Position numbers and translations under genes: made by a program. The notes under the pieces were generated by a model. It had not been told where the DNA came from and searched no databases. It saw only the letters and a program-made list of their open reading frames with translations. A stretch of 64,000 nucleotides of DNA from Macrothele yani (lineage: Eukaryota; Arthropoda; Arachnida; Araneae; Macrothelidae): contig CM077024.1 in the NCBI GenBank assembly GCA_039090855.1, forward strand, positions 64,751,594 to 64,815,593, in the 5' to 3' direction. Every line of letters starts with the position of its first letter. Position 1 is the first letter of the stretch. Below are positions 1-10,718 of the stretch, piece by piece.

Positions 1-780
1 TTACGCCTGTATCGGGTGTAACTCACTTTGCATACCAGTGGGCGTAATTCAGTGAGCACTCAGTACAGATAACGATATACAATAAACCTTTGATATCAGT
101 TACCAGTAATAATTTGATGGGGCAGTAAGTCAACCAAATGAATGACTGATCACCGTAAAACCCACAAATCTCTTGATTAACATGGTAACGGTACTACCAG
201 GGTATACCGTTATTAAGTAAACAGGTTTAATAAGTATGGAAAAGTAGTCTTTTTACTATCTTCTTCGTGAAAAAGATCGGAACCGTACAGTTAAAAGTGC
301 ACTTGTTAAATAGAATGCATACTTAAAATTTTAATTTTTAAATATTATCCTTGCTGTCGAATTCATAGTCATTTCTACAAAGATTTCCTAACATGCAAAA
401 TACAGTCAAACAGGTTTCGCTATTTTCTTCCACTATCTTCGTTGTGATTCACAACGGGTTGTTCTGGAAAGGAAGTGCCAAAGCTCGATATCACACAGGA
501 ACCATCAACGGTGCAAAGATAACTTGTTACTAAGCTGATTCAGAGCTGTTGCTGCACTGAATTGTTCATGGGCTATCTAATCCGCAGCTGTGTATCGACG
601 AACTTTGCTGTCATCTACTTCACGTCTATCCTGTCTAGAAAAAATAATTAACTGGAACTTTACCAGTGACTGGCTTTGATTCGTCAGGTTTCTTTTCACA
701 CTACCTGTAAGCCAACAACTATTGCCTCGACCAATTACAACCCAAAAATGTTTGTTGCAATAATGATTTTCCATGTTTAA
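1..780. other. No recognisable gene
   Basis: I see no protein homology, repeat structure or RNA gene here. Short open frames, including a 65-codon one on the minus strand at 577-774, resemble nothing I know and are of chance length for AT-rich DNA. Confidence 0.5.
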
Positions 781-847
781 GTGTAGTGGTTAGCATACCC
801 GGGCGTTTTCTGGGAGACACGGATTCGAGTCCTGCTCCAGGACGATG
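781..847 (+). pseudogene. tRNA-like pseudogene or tRNA-derived repeat head
   Basis: The segment has an A-box-like GTGTAGTGGTTAGCAT and a B-box-like GGATTCGAGTCC spaced as in a tRNA gene, close to Asp/Glu/Gly-type tRNAs. Neither the acceptor stem nor the T stem pairs well, so it looks like a decayed tRNA or the head of an old tRNA-derived SINE, not a working tRNA gene. No tail or target duplication is visible. Confidence 0.4.
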
Positions 848-1541
848 AAAATTTTCAAGTTTTCGGATATTATCTGACTTACCATCCTTGTCAGATTTAC
901 GCCAAAAATCGGATTGTCATCTTCAAAATTTGCATTATATGGCGTAATCCCGTATTTCTTTCACACTCCTATCTTGGTATCAGAGGAGGCGTGACGTATT
1001 CTTGTGGACGATGCTTTTTGGCGCCAGACAGGATATCAACTAGAGTACAATTTTTGGGATCACAGTGTTAGCACTCGTCACGATAATTGAATTTAGTTAT
1101 CATTACAAAACTTCTTGCAGTTCATACCGTCTCGGAACATGCACAACGCTTCATTCTTCAACCCTTTCGTTTTTGAACAAGGTTAGTTCCACTTTAGTCC
1201 ATGGGGATTACTAGGGAACTTCCTACAAGATGATAAACACTTCCTTAGCTTGTCTGATTGCCGAGTTTTTGCACGTCATATCGAACATACATGAGACGCT
1301 ATCAAAAGACAATACAATCACATTCTGTGTCACAGATTTAATGGGTTGAAGTATTAATCTTAAGATAAAAAAGGTTCTGACACACTCTGCTCGACATAAA
1401 AAAATTCCCCACCATGAAGGAATGTACTAATTGACACAGAACCTACCTCATATGTAGACAAGTAAATGAAGAAAAAGTGATTTCATATCTGCGAGATTGC
1501 ATTAATGCGATGGGCGAGGAGACAATGTAATGTGGCCTAAT
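848..1541. other. No recognisable feature
   Basis: Non-repetitive sequence with no coding or repeat signal that I can support. The left end of the Tc1 relic that follows could lie here, but I could not find a matching inverted repeat. Confidence 0.4.
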
Positions 1542-2455
1542 TCAGAAGGTCCTGTGATCGTCATGTTTGGCTGTATATTTGGCAACACGGCGCGGGATCG
1601 AGTGGAAAATTCCCCAGATGGTACGGTGAGGTATCTCTGACCAAACGCAGTTGAACTTTATCCATTCAACAACATCGTAAAGGGTCATATGCCAATAACA
1701 TCCCACATGTTCTCTATTGGGGAGAAGTCTGGGAATTGCGCTGCACATGGCAGCACCTGGACACATTGTTGGCACTGTCTGCCGATGCAACCAGTGTACG
1801 TGCGGACGTCATCTTGTTGAAACAGGGCATCAGGAATATCACGAAGATACGGCAACAAAACGGGCTGTAGCATCTCATTGATGCATAGTCCTGTAGTCAT
1901 TGTTCCCACTAGGCATACAAGCAGTGAACGGCTGTTGAAACTGATACCGCCCCAAACCATGATACTAGACTGAGACGCCCTATGGCGCACACGACTAGCA
2001 TTTAGATCAGCTCGATTATCACGTTTTCTCCAGACTCTCAATCAGGGATATCGTCGGTGCTAAGACAGAAACGAGATTTGTCGCTGAGTATATGACTCCA
2101 TTCGTTATGCCACCCATGTTTGGTACGGAACCACTGAGATATTGCACGATGACGTGCAACGGTGAGTGGCGGTCGTCCCAATGACTGGTGAGAGCGCAAA
2201 CCTGCCTCAGGCAAACTGCGATTCTTAGTCCTTGTCGGTACGGAGTGTCCATAGCTGCTTCGTCGAATGTCGTCCGAATGTGGGTTGCACTGCTTACCAT
2301 CAAATGCGGGGATCGAGGGGTTCGGACATCCCATTATGTGCACCAGTCCCACTACGGCGAAGCACGTTACCTTTCTCCAAACACAGCCGCCATATTTGGC
2401 CTACAGTTTTTGAGCCCAAGTGCGTCTCAGCAGCAATGAGCCACAGGAACTAACC
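1542..2455 (-). pseudogene. Decayed Tc1-like transposase
   Basis: On the minus strand a Tc1-family transposase can be followed through several frames. An N-terminal helix-turn-helix region lies near 2440-2330 (KTVGQIWR-like residues). A DKSRF box near 2060, where the first catalytic Asp would sit, is followed by MVWGGISF, a FQQDD box and FPDFSPIENMWD holding the final Glu. The C-terminus (IPRRVAKY) ends at 1542. At least three frame changes and internal stops break it. By my count 32 residues separate the second Asp from the Glu, as in three other Tc1 copies in this window. No terminal inverted repeats or TA duplication were found, so only the coding part seems to survive. Confidence 0.75.
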
Positions 2456-3328
2456 GGCCTACAGATGAAAACTCTGGTAAAGGTATCCGTGTGATGGTAG
2501 GATTTCCGATGACGTCGCCCAGCCATTCTCACTCCTTGCACGTGCTTCAACACCAAGAAGACTCCGATGTAGTGGTCCACACGTCAGGTGTGATCCCAAA
2601 AATTGCACTAAATTTAGTTACGCCAAGTTGTTTTCCTTTTCATCGCTCTCATCTACCACGTGAATGCTTCGCAGCTGCAATGATTTGCATAATCGACTGT
2701 CGACAGATGCCCTCTAATCTTCTTACCCTCCAACAAATACTTTCTGGTGTGGCATTTTCTATGTCGAACAGTGTTTATACAATATTTCTAATACACTACA
2801 GAACTACTTATTTTCCTTTTCCGTAGTGTGCGAAAGTAAAATTTTCAACTTATTACTTTTTCATTACGCATGTCCGGCCTGCACTGGCCCCTTAAGCAGA
2901 AAATTACCAAACAAAGCAGTGAGAGTAATGTCTATCGACGTAAGTAGGTGGAAAGAAACGGATCACGGGCGGAAGTTCAACAACTCTGCTTGAGTGGGGG
3001 GGGGGTAACTCCGTTGGCCAAAGCGAATGGGAGAGCGAGAGCAATCCACAATTATAAGACACATCACTTCAGTTTCAGTCACAAGTAAAAAAAAAAAAAA
3101 AGAAAAACATTTTTGAGGAAAAAAATTGATTTTTCTTAGACGCGTGAAATAAATTGTATTGAACCCCTCTCGTTTAAGATTAAGAGAAATTAGAGGAACA
3201 TTAAATAAAAACAAACCACAATAGTATCAATCACTCTCAGTTTCTCAATAGAAAATGCGTTGGAACTGTAGCAATTCCTGAATAAAATGTATATAAATTG
3301 GCCATGTTTATGCATTCAAGACTGAGCA
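2456..3328. other. No recognisable gene; poly-G and poly-A tracts
   Basis: This stretch lies between the Tc1 relic and a SINE. It contains a run of ten G at 2996-3005 and an A-rich tract near 3087-3101. The G run resembles the C-rich tail of some minus-strand SINE copies in this window, but the neighbouring sequence is too diverged to call one. A 111-codon open frame at 2491-2826 resembles no family I know. Confidence 0.35.
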
Positions 3329-3340
3329 ACAGGACAGTCA

Positions 3341-3563
3341 GCCGCCCCAGTGGCGCAGTGGTCTAAGCGATGGCCTCTGATCATTCGTCCGAACGGGGTC
3401 CGGGTTCGAATCCCGGTGAGGCATGGATGTTGTGTTTGTCTTACGGCACTGGCTCTCTCCCTTCCCTGGAACCAGTGACCCTAAATTAGGGACGGGCGAC
3501 TGCTTATAGCCCATTGAGTTGCTTACGGTGGTCGTTAAAGCTCCAATCCAAAAAAAAAAAAAA
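3341..3563 (+). mobile_element. tRNA-derived SINE, full length, with TSD
   Basis: This is the clearest copy of the main SINE family here. The tRNA-like head has an A box (TGGCGCAGTGG) and a B box (GGTTCGAATCC) with a long variable region, resembling a type II (Leu-like) tRNA. A body of about 130 bp and a poly(A) tail follow. A 12-bp target duplication, ACAGGACAGTCA, flanks it at 3329-3340 and 3564-3575, consistent with LINE-machinery insertion. The perfect duplication and high identity to other copies suggest a relatively young insertion. Confidence 0.92.
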
Positions 3564-3575
3564 ACAGGACAGTCA

Positions 3576-3957
3576 AAAACAATGGAGCCTATGTGTGAAG
3601 GACAGCAGTGTTTTTTTATAAGTCCAGTGTTCTGCCAGCTACCGATAGAGTCAAAGTACGTGGTGCTTACACAAGCACATTTAAAACGTGCGTGCCTCTG
3701 GATCAGATGCTTCGAGAAAGCAAGGAAACTATGTTGAACAGTATCTCACTTGTAATGATACTTTGATAGCTCTAATAAACTTATAGCGAAAGCCTTTTAA
3801 CTTACCGAGGACTTATTCATTTAAAGTAATAAATTATTTCCAAACATTGAAATTAAGCAAATTTACTCTAAACCCACAAATTATTTTCGTATTCAATTTC
3901 TCCCTGTAGGTAAAAATCATTTTTAAATAAATTCTAATTCCTTCTAGACACTTTATA
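3576..3957. other. No recognisable feature
   Basis: AT-rich sequence between a SINE and a Tc1 element. I see no coding or repeat structure. Confidence 0.4.
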
Positions 3958-5305
3958 CACTCATGGACAACAAAATTTGCGCACCAAGAAGTAAGCATGG
4001 GATTAAACTGAAATTTTATGGACGTAATGATACAAATGAATGTTACACATGATGGCAAAAACAGAGCTGCGGGACAATTACAGAGAGATCTGTGGCACGC
4101 AGTCCGTTCATCTTCAATAGCGCGTGGCACCGCCTCGTGCTGCGATACATTCTGATATACGGTCCGGCATGGAGACGAACAGACGCTTGATGTCATCCTG
4201 CGGCAGACTGGCCCACATATGTTACGCCGTGTGCCCCAAATCGCAGATAGTGCGGCACGACGGCAGTTGGCGTTTCAACGGGCCCCACACATGCTCGATA
4301 GGAGACATGTCCTGGGAGAGGGCAAGCCATGGAAGTGTCTGGACATAACGTAGGCAGTCCTGGGCAACCCGAGCCGTATGCGGGCGGGCATTATCCTGCT
4401 GGTATAGCGCACCTGGAATCCCTGCCTGTAATGGGAACACATGGGGCTGTAGGATCTCATCCACATACCGCTGTCACGTCAATGATCTCCCCAGACCATA
4501 ATGTCTGCAGTAGGGGAGGTGTGAAGCTCGATAGCGAGGTTGGGATTGTTCCGTTGACCCGGGGACCGCAACACCCGGACACGATGATAATCTGTTCCCA
4601 AAACGACCACACGTCATCAATCTGTGGCGTACCACGTTGCTCTCGCCTGGCACCACTGCACATGGAGCCGGCGATGTTCCGGTGTTAACGGCAGCACACG
4701 TAAGGGGCGCTAGGATAGCGGATTCGCTTTCGCGAGGCTTCGGGAAATGCATTGTGGGCACACAGGAGCCGCTACATCTACTATTATAGTGGACCGGGTC
4801 CCCGTGGGATCCGTTCGTGCTTGGCGCACGATCTGTCGATCCTCTCTACCGGTGGTCCTCCTGGTCCGTCTGGAGTCCCTCCGCCGTGTGGCAAGGCCGT
4901 CACGTGTCCACTGCTCCCAACACAGTCGGACGGTATGGTCAGAACGATCCACCTGGCAGGCTATACGGTACGCCGACCGCCCTGCAGTTTTCAGCCCGAT
5001 GATCAGGCCTCTCTCAAAGTCCGTAAGTTGCGTAAATCGACATCTCTGGCGTCTACCCAGCGTTCTTCTTACTCTGTACTCTTGCTTGCGTCGGCCGGTG
5101 CTTTTCACTTTCATGGGGCATCGACTACACGCCGGTTTATAAGGCTGCCAGTTCGTGCTTGCAGCTCCACCACAGGGTGTGTGGTCATGCGCACTCGCAC
5201 CAAACGTGAATCATTTGCATACCAGCACGCAGTCTAGCTATTTGCAAATTTTGGCGGTTGTTGCATGTTTTCTTCTAGGTGCGCAAATTTCATTGTCCGT
5301 TAGTG
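3958..5305 (-). mobile_element. Tc1-like transposon, both ends present
   Basis: Inverted ends of about 25 bp read CACTCATGGACAA at the left and, reverse-complemented, CACTAACGGACAA at the right, both continuing to AAATTTGCGC. TA dinucleotides flank the element at 3956-3957 and 5306-5307, the expected Tc1 target duplication. The 1348-bp length is normal for a Tc1 element. The transposase inside is on the minus strand. A sister copy lies at 57410-59045 in the opposite orientation with nearly the same ends. Confidence 0.93.
4114..5114 (-). pseudogene. Tc1-like transposase, broken
   Basis: The N-terminal paired-like helix-turn-helix (FTQLTDFERGLIIGLKTAG, then WEQWTRDG) is in one frame to about 4710. 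The second part holds YQQDNARPHT with the second catalytic Asp and DMSPIEHVWG with the Glu, 32 residues apart by my count. The C-terminus (MPDRI, then a GATRY-like end) lies near 4114-4160. Frames change near 4740 and 4470 and again after 4222, and the first-Asp region is not in a clean frame. In an intact element this protein would bind the element ends and carry out cut-and-paste transposition at TA. It cannot be made from this copy. Confidence 0.9.
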
Positions 5306-5307
5306 TA

Positions 5308-5628
5308 TATACAGTATACAAAGGTCACTCAAAAAGTTGCATTTTTACAATTTTTTCTTTGCGGCAATTTGTAGAAAATCGCTTGAATTTGATTGGCAAG
5401 GACTCAAAAATTTCATTTACGATTCTTCTGCGTCGTACGGGAGCATCAGGTTTAGTTCCTTAAAGGTACAAAACTTCTCAGAAACCTATAGAATTCGCTT
5501 TTCCACTTCTGCATTACTCTCATTTTCATTTTTGCGGTATGTCTGGCTATATCTGTCTCAAAGTAGTGAATCCCCAAAACTCTGTGACTGCTTTCACATT
5601 GTTATTATAAGTACCGAAACCTTCAAGG
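5308..5628. other. No recognisable gene
   Basis: Sequence between a Tc1 element and a SINE. Two overlapping open frames of about 100 codons resemble no family I know and sit in low-complexity T-rich DNA. Confidence 0.4.
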
Positions 5629-5641
5629 AAAAACATTAGTT

Positions 5642-5865
5642 GCCGCCCCAGTGGCGCAGTGGTCTAAGGCACTGGCCTCTGATCATTCGTCCGTAAGGGG
5701 TCCGGGTTCGAATCCCGGTCAGGCATGGATGTTGTGTTTGTCTTACGGCACTGGCTCTCTCCCTTCCCTGGAACCAGTGACCCTAAATTAGGGACGGGCG
5801 ACTGCTTATAGCCCATTGAGTTGCTCACGGTGGTCGTTAAACCTCCAATCAAAAAAAAAAAAAAA
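5642..5865 (+). mobile_element. tRNA-derived SINE, full length, with TSD
   Basis: Same family as 3341-3563: TGGCGCAGTGG A box, GGTTCGAATCC B box, body and a poly(A) tail. The target duplication AAAAACATTAGT occurs at 5629-5640 and 5866-5877, though its A-rich start blends into the tail. The variable arm reads TCCGTAAGGGG, a subtype shared with the copy at 32405. Confidence 0.92.
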
Positions 5866-6093
5866 AAAAACATTAGTCATGAGTGAACTTGAGTTCGCCG
5901 ACGGTTGGTTGAAAATTTAGTGGTTACGGGTTGGCATGTTATCTCCGGAATAATGCACATTTTTTATTACTCAGCATGTTTCCACAAACTAGAAAACACA
6001 AAAGAAGTGAGAAATCGATTTCTGTGAAAGTCGAAAAGAATACAGCAATGTTGAGATGTTGTGACGAGGTTTCGTCTAATTCTAGCTTAGTGT

Positions 6094-6167
6094 TGAATAC
6101 AAAATACAAAATTTAAGGCAACGAAGGTTTGCGCCTTCGTTGCCTTAAATTTTGTATTTTGTATTCA
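6094..6167. repeat. Perfect 34-bp inverted repeat with 6-nt loop
   Basis: Positions 6094-6127 are the exact reverse complement of 6134-6167, separated by the six bases TTTGCG. An AT-rich half (ATACAAAATACAAAATTT on the left arm) joins a GC-richer centre (GGCAACGAAGG). No poly(T) run or coding context marks it as a transcription terminator. A perfect pair of this length is likely recent. Confidence 0.95.
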
Positions 6168-6169
6168 CC

Positions 6170-7139
6170 ACTGCTTGCAATAGCAATATGGCAACAAACT
6201 GAATCTTGTGAGTAGGGTCGCAATATGAGTAGTTAGTGTGTAAGAAGTTTTTTAACGACATGTGTTAAGGAATACTTGTAGGTACCTAAAATTTTGGAGC
6301 ATTGTCGACATTGCTCCGAACTTTGAACTGTAAAATCGAATCTTAGGAATGTGGAGTTTTGTCGACATTGACGATCCATGCAAAATTTAGGTCAGGACAT
6401 ATTCAGGAATTCCTATAAACTAGGAGTACTGACTACATTGACGATTCGCTTAAAATGGAAGTTCTGGTATACCGTATGTCTACAAGAGACATGGGCTACT
6501 GCTGGCGTTGATTATCCAAATAAAATGCAAATTAAAAAATACTGTACAATCCCTTGACATTCATTTATGATCGGGAATGAAATTCTTGATTTATTGAAAA
6601 TGCTTTGCTTCGACAGGTATAAATGCTGATGTTCAAGTTTCTTACGGAATGGTGGGCTGAAGATTTCTCAGTATTAATTAGGTATCTAATCCATATTCGG
6701 ATATGATGCTATGTATCTAAATCCATATTCGGATATAATGCTATGTTTTGGGCTGATTAATCTTCAGAATTCTACTTTGTTCTCAGCATTTGTATGCGAG
6801 GAATAAACCTTGAAAATTTGGAGGTAAGTGAATTTTGCATTCTTTATTTATTGTAATTTCTCACAACAACAGGCTGTTTATCATTTCGCCCTGTTCTCAA
6901 GGAATTTGGTTTATATCTAGATGGCAGTATACTCGAGAAAACTTCAAATACTTCGCAATAAATACTTGGAATTCGGCCGTAACAGCGAATGTTTCTGATT
7001 ATTATAGGACTATATGGTCGTATCTCTTATGATTGTGATTTCTTCGAGCACGGGATTCTAAGAATTTTATTCATGAAAATATATCAAGATATTTTTGGGG
7101 TTTAACTGCTTCCATGCGCATCTAAAGCTTTTAAAATTA
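6170..7139. other. No gene; a short local duplication
   Basis: Non-coding, AT-rich. A block beginning ATCCATATTCGGATAT appears twice within 50 bp near 6689 and 6729, a small tandem duplication. I see nothing else. Confidence 0.45.
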
Positions 7140-7303
7140 GTCTCCCGCCCCTGATCTGGGGCCACTGGTTCCAGCGAAGTAAATAATGCACCAGCTCCCT
7201 AGGACAAACACACCACCCATGCGACATCCGAGATTCAAACCGGGGCTCAATTTGGACGCTTAGGCCGAAGCCATCGCCTCATACCACTCTGTCACTGCGG
7301 CGA
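7140..7303 (-). mobile_element. Decayed SINE of the main family
   Basis: In reverse complement the segment shows the diverged tRNA head (CCGCAGTGACAGAGTGG near 7300, B-box relic near 7238) and the body with GGAACCAGTGGCCC. The tail is lost and no target duplication is visible, so it is much older than the TSD-flanked copies. Confidence 0.7.
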
Positions 7304-9303
7304 TCATGTCAGGATTTCAGCAACAGCTATTCTCGTTTAATGTTTTATCACCAGAGAGTGGTATTGTAAAAGAAACCAATTCAAACTTCTTAGTAAAAAA
7401 ATATGCAGTATTAGAAAATCACATATCATCAATCAATAAATAAATTAAATGAATAAATCAAATGTCTATCAAACGAAATGACTGTTAACTTTTCAGCACT
7501 ACCACTTTTTAATCAATCTGAGCGTTTAGTGACTTTGGCTTTTGATAAAAGGGATTCATATGTGGGACGTTCCAGAATCATCTCATGCATTTCAAAGTAG
7601 CTGACATTGTATTCATAAAGAGGAAACTTCGTGTGGTTTTTTTAAATGCGGGATTCGTTGCTTCCACCTAAATGGAAAATTCTGTTCCAAGAAAAACTGA
7701 AAAATCTTATACAGAATAATCTTTCTAGTGCGCCTTTTAAAACCGAGTCATCATGGAAACTTCAATATTCATATATTTGCTTCACCTAAATAGAAAACTG
7801 CGTAATAGAAATAACTGCAAAATGTTTAAAATCTTTATTAAATTGCGTCTTTATGATGCTAAGATATTTTTTCCAGCCCACCTCCTCGGAGCAAAGTTAT
7901 CGCAAGGAATACAAATTTGCATATGCCCTACCTAGCGGAAACGTTCTGCTCCGGGAAAAGTAAGAAAGCACATGAAGCATCCCTTTTGTGCTTATACCTG
8001 CTATCTGGACAAAGAATTCTATGAAAAGCTCAAATTATTGGAGGTAATGGGAGATCCCAACACACATTTGCGTCAGTTGGCGAAAATTGTACCTGCAGAA
8101 AAGCGAAAATACTTACAAATGAAAAACGGTCGAGAACAAAGATTTTTTTCTTATATGGCATCTCGAAGCAGATATATTGTATCCACTAACGGATGGACCG
8201 ACGGATGGACAAAACGATAACATCAACTACTGTCGTTATTATTTCCCATACAGTAAAGAGGTGTATTAAGAAGAAACTTGTTTCTTGTGAGCAAACTATA
8301 AAAAAAAAATAGATCTTCATGAATGTACTCAAAACTATCAGTAGATCTATTAACACCACGAAAGATTGACTAAATTAACCAAGTAATTCTTTCAGTGGGG
8401 GAAAAATAATTGTTCTGCTAGAAAGCAACAGCACTACGGTAAGCCGCTAAAGTTTAGAACAAGTGTTTAAATCATTCATTGTGTTTAATTGTAGTAAATT
8501 CAATAATATATGCGTATTTTTAATACTTCCTGTACTACCTTCAGCATTGAACGATAAACTTTCACTTATTATGAAGAATTTATGTCGATAAAACACAACT
8601 TCTAACGCAAACAACATATTTTTTCTAATACTCTCTAAAAATAAAGCTTTAATGTAAGATCTCATACAAGCAGAAGCAGCTGCCTCCTCTAAGAACGCTA
8701 AGACCAAATCATAATTTCTACCTCTCAACATTGCAGATCGTTAATGGTAAATTAAGTACTACAAGCCCAGAACATATTTTGATCTCTGCAAACTGCTTGT
8801 CTGAGATTGCTAAGCACAGCTGAAGCGAAGAAAAAATTTTCATCGCATTATATTATATTATAATATTAATTGTCATAAATGCCAAGAATTACGCATTTGA
8901 AACTTTTTTATAACAAGCACTTAATTAAGTGTACGTCTTGCAGAGCGATAATGTATCAAGAGTTTTCTTCATACAGTTACCAGAAGTTGCTTTTGATTCA
9001 TAGCTCAAATTTAAAACTTGAAGCAATAGATGACAGCACCAGACATAAAACAATGGAATGCCCACGACATTTTCGAACAGCAATGCAACTGACAAAATGA
9101 TTCACGGCGTGTAATCTAGGACTTCAGGACATCAACCACAGAGGAGCTTTCGGAGGATCATAATCCTTATGTTTGGTTCTAAAGTCTTTTGCCTCAAAAT
9201 ACCATCTCAGCCGATTCGTGTTTCATTATCTGGCAGTAGGAATGAATCATTCATTAAGATGCTTTAGTTTTGAAAGATAATACGGCTGTTTAGTTACCAT
9301 TAT
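7304..9303. other. No supported gene
   Basis: About 2 kb of AT-rich DNA. A 95-codon minus-strand open frame at 8447-8731 (starting MLRGRNYDLVLAFLEEAAA) resembles no family I know and may be chance. A fragment of a dispersed repeat at 8150-8222 is listed separately. Confidence 0.4.
8150..8222 (-). repeat. Fragment of dispersed CCGTCCGTC-type repeat
   Basis: Read on the minus strand, this contains TTTTGTCCATCCGTCGGTC followed by an ATATCTGCTTC block. It matches the order seen at 32175-32340 and 59735-59960 (TTGTCCGTCCGTCTGTAG, then ATATCTCTGC). The same ATATCTCTGCTTCTAAAA block is the core of the satellite monomers at 32.7-34.3 kb. Confidence 0.5.
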
Positions 9304-9476
9304 TCCTCCCCGGTGGCGCAGTGGTCTAAACGCCACCTTCCGACCATTCGTCCGTGATGGATCCGGTTTCGAATACCGGTGAGGCGTGGATATTGTGTTT
9401 GTGTTACGGCGCTGGCTCTTTCCCTTCCCTGGGACAAGTGGCCCTAGCCCACCGCGTTGCTCCAGGTGGTCAAAAA
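9304..9476 (+). mobile_element. Diverged SINE of the main family
   Basis: The head is intact in outline (CCCCGGTGGCGCAGTGG, then GGTTTCGAATACC as a mutated B box). The body has an internal deletion after CCCTTCCCTGGG, and the poly(A) tail is reduced to six A. No target duplication was found. Confidence 0.8.
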
Positions 9477-9889
9477 AGTTGTCATCATGTAGTTTCTTAA
9501 TTATCGTTCGTTAAATTAAAAAATACAACTGCTAAAAATATTCTTTTAATTGAACGAACAATGATCAATTAAAGTGATACAGTTAAAACAGACAGTTTTT
9601 AGGAATATACTATGATATTTCATGGTTTGTACAAGCATGATTTAAGCGTTTATTTTGAGTTCATGTTATTTTTTTTGTCTACATGTCCGCTCTTTCGCGG
9701 ATCTAATATCTCTGGTTGTACTCGTATTTGTCTGATCGTAAATTTTCTTAAAATGGGAGAGTAAATCAGACTCATATTTGTTTTTAGGTTTGGCTCTCAG
9801 TCAGCCCGTTTACTTGCCATTTTGTAGACACAATATATATCATCATTGACATTTCTGAATTTACTACGGGGATAAGGTTTTCCAAGTGT

Positions 9890-10520
9890 CATATACAGCT
9901 TTCTGTCTTCAGTCATTCTGTTCCGTGTTACTCCAACATGTTTTCGAATTTCGTCCATCCACGTCGACTTCTGCTGTGGTTTTGTATGTCCCTTGGTATC
10001 TAGTCGAATATTTCAGTTATCCAACAGTGGTCAGTTTTCTAGCAATACGTGTAGCCCATTGCCGCTTGACGGTCTTTATCTTGATCACGACATCATCTAT
10101 TCTTTTCATCCATCAGTTCCCTTTTCCACTTTTACAGCATGCATCTCTCCATCTTTTCTTTGAGTTTTCCTCAACTCCTGCATGTCTTCTTCAGATAAGA
10201 TGTCTCTGATCCATAAGTAAGAACTGGAAAGTTACACTGATTAAACACTTTTCTTTTAAAACGTAATGGCAAATTGTTCTTGAAAATTACATTGTTTGTA
10301 CTCTTCAACAAAGTTTTAGACGCCTATTAATTTTTATTCGATGTGTCTCACGCTTGATATCTGTTGTTCATGTTAAATGGTTACTTCCAGATTTTCTTCA
10401 TCAACCTCTGAATCTTCAGTTCTTGTAAAAGCATTGTACACTGCTCGACATGCTGTTCTCTGTCAATCAAAATGTCTACTCGAGGTGAGAATGAAACGTC
10501 TACTCGAGGTGAGAATGAAA
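9890..10520 (-). pseudogene. Non-LTR retrotransposon relic, reverse-transcriptase C-terminal part
   Basis: Reverse-complement translation gives NNLPLRFKRKVFNQC, then FPVLTYGSET, then a diverged LKKTC, and further on GRPWTKFE-like residues after several stops. These are the landmarks of the region C-terminal to the reverse-transcriptase core in insect and arachnid LINE proteins (the VLTYGSETW motif and the GRP-x-RW-x-DE tail). Only this 3' part is present, as expected for a 5'-truncated LINE copy, and many stops and frameshifts show it is old. The clade (RTE, Jockey or other) cannot be settled from this piece. Confidence 0.65.
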
Positions 10521-10570
10521 AGTTGCTGTTCTCTGTCAATCAAAATGTCTACTCGAGGTGAGAATGAAAC
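10450..10570 (+). repeat. Short direct repeats with a CTACTCGAGGTGAGAATGAA core
   Basis: The unit GTCTACTCGAGGTGAGAATG occurs three times (about 10473, 10498 and 10546). The first and third are preceded by the same TGCTGTTCTCTGTCAATCAA block, so the structure is a partial duplication of about 72 bp plus one short unit. It sits at the upstream edge of the LINE relic. Confidence 0.8.
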
Positions 10571-10718
10571 GTACATTATATGACATACCGAAAAAAGAGT
10601 CATATTTCATTGTACATCTAGTGTTTTAAAAGAACTGAGCAAAGATAGCTCCTGGTGTAAAGTTGATAGAATCGTGGATGAAAAGCATTCTGGAAATGGG
10701 GATTGTTTGTAAGAAAAC

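Noticed and set aside
3341..3425. SINE head as a functional tRNA-Leu gene
   Set aside because: Acceptor ends do not pair, the same head occurs with a fixed body and tail many times, and target duplications mark it as a retroposon.
4747..5237. Long plus-strand frames opposite the Tc1 transposase (up to 161 codons)
   Set aside because: They are shadows of the GC-rich transposase on the other strand and share no motif with any family.
8447..8731. 95-codon minus-strand frame
   Set aside because: No recognised motif, no start context or splice signals to support it, and it lies in AT-rich DNA with a composition like its flanks.
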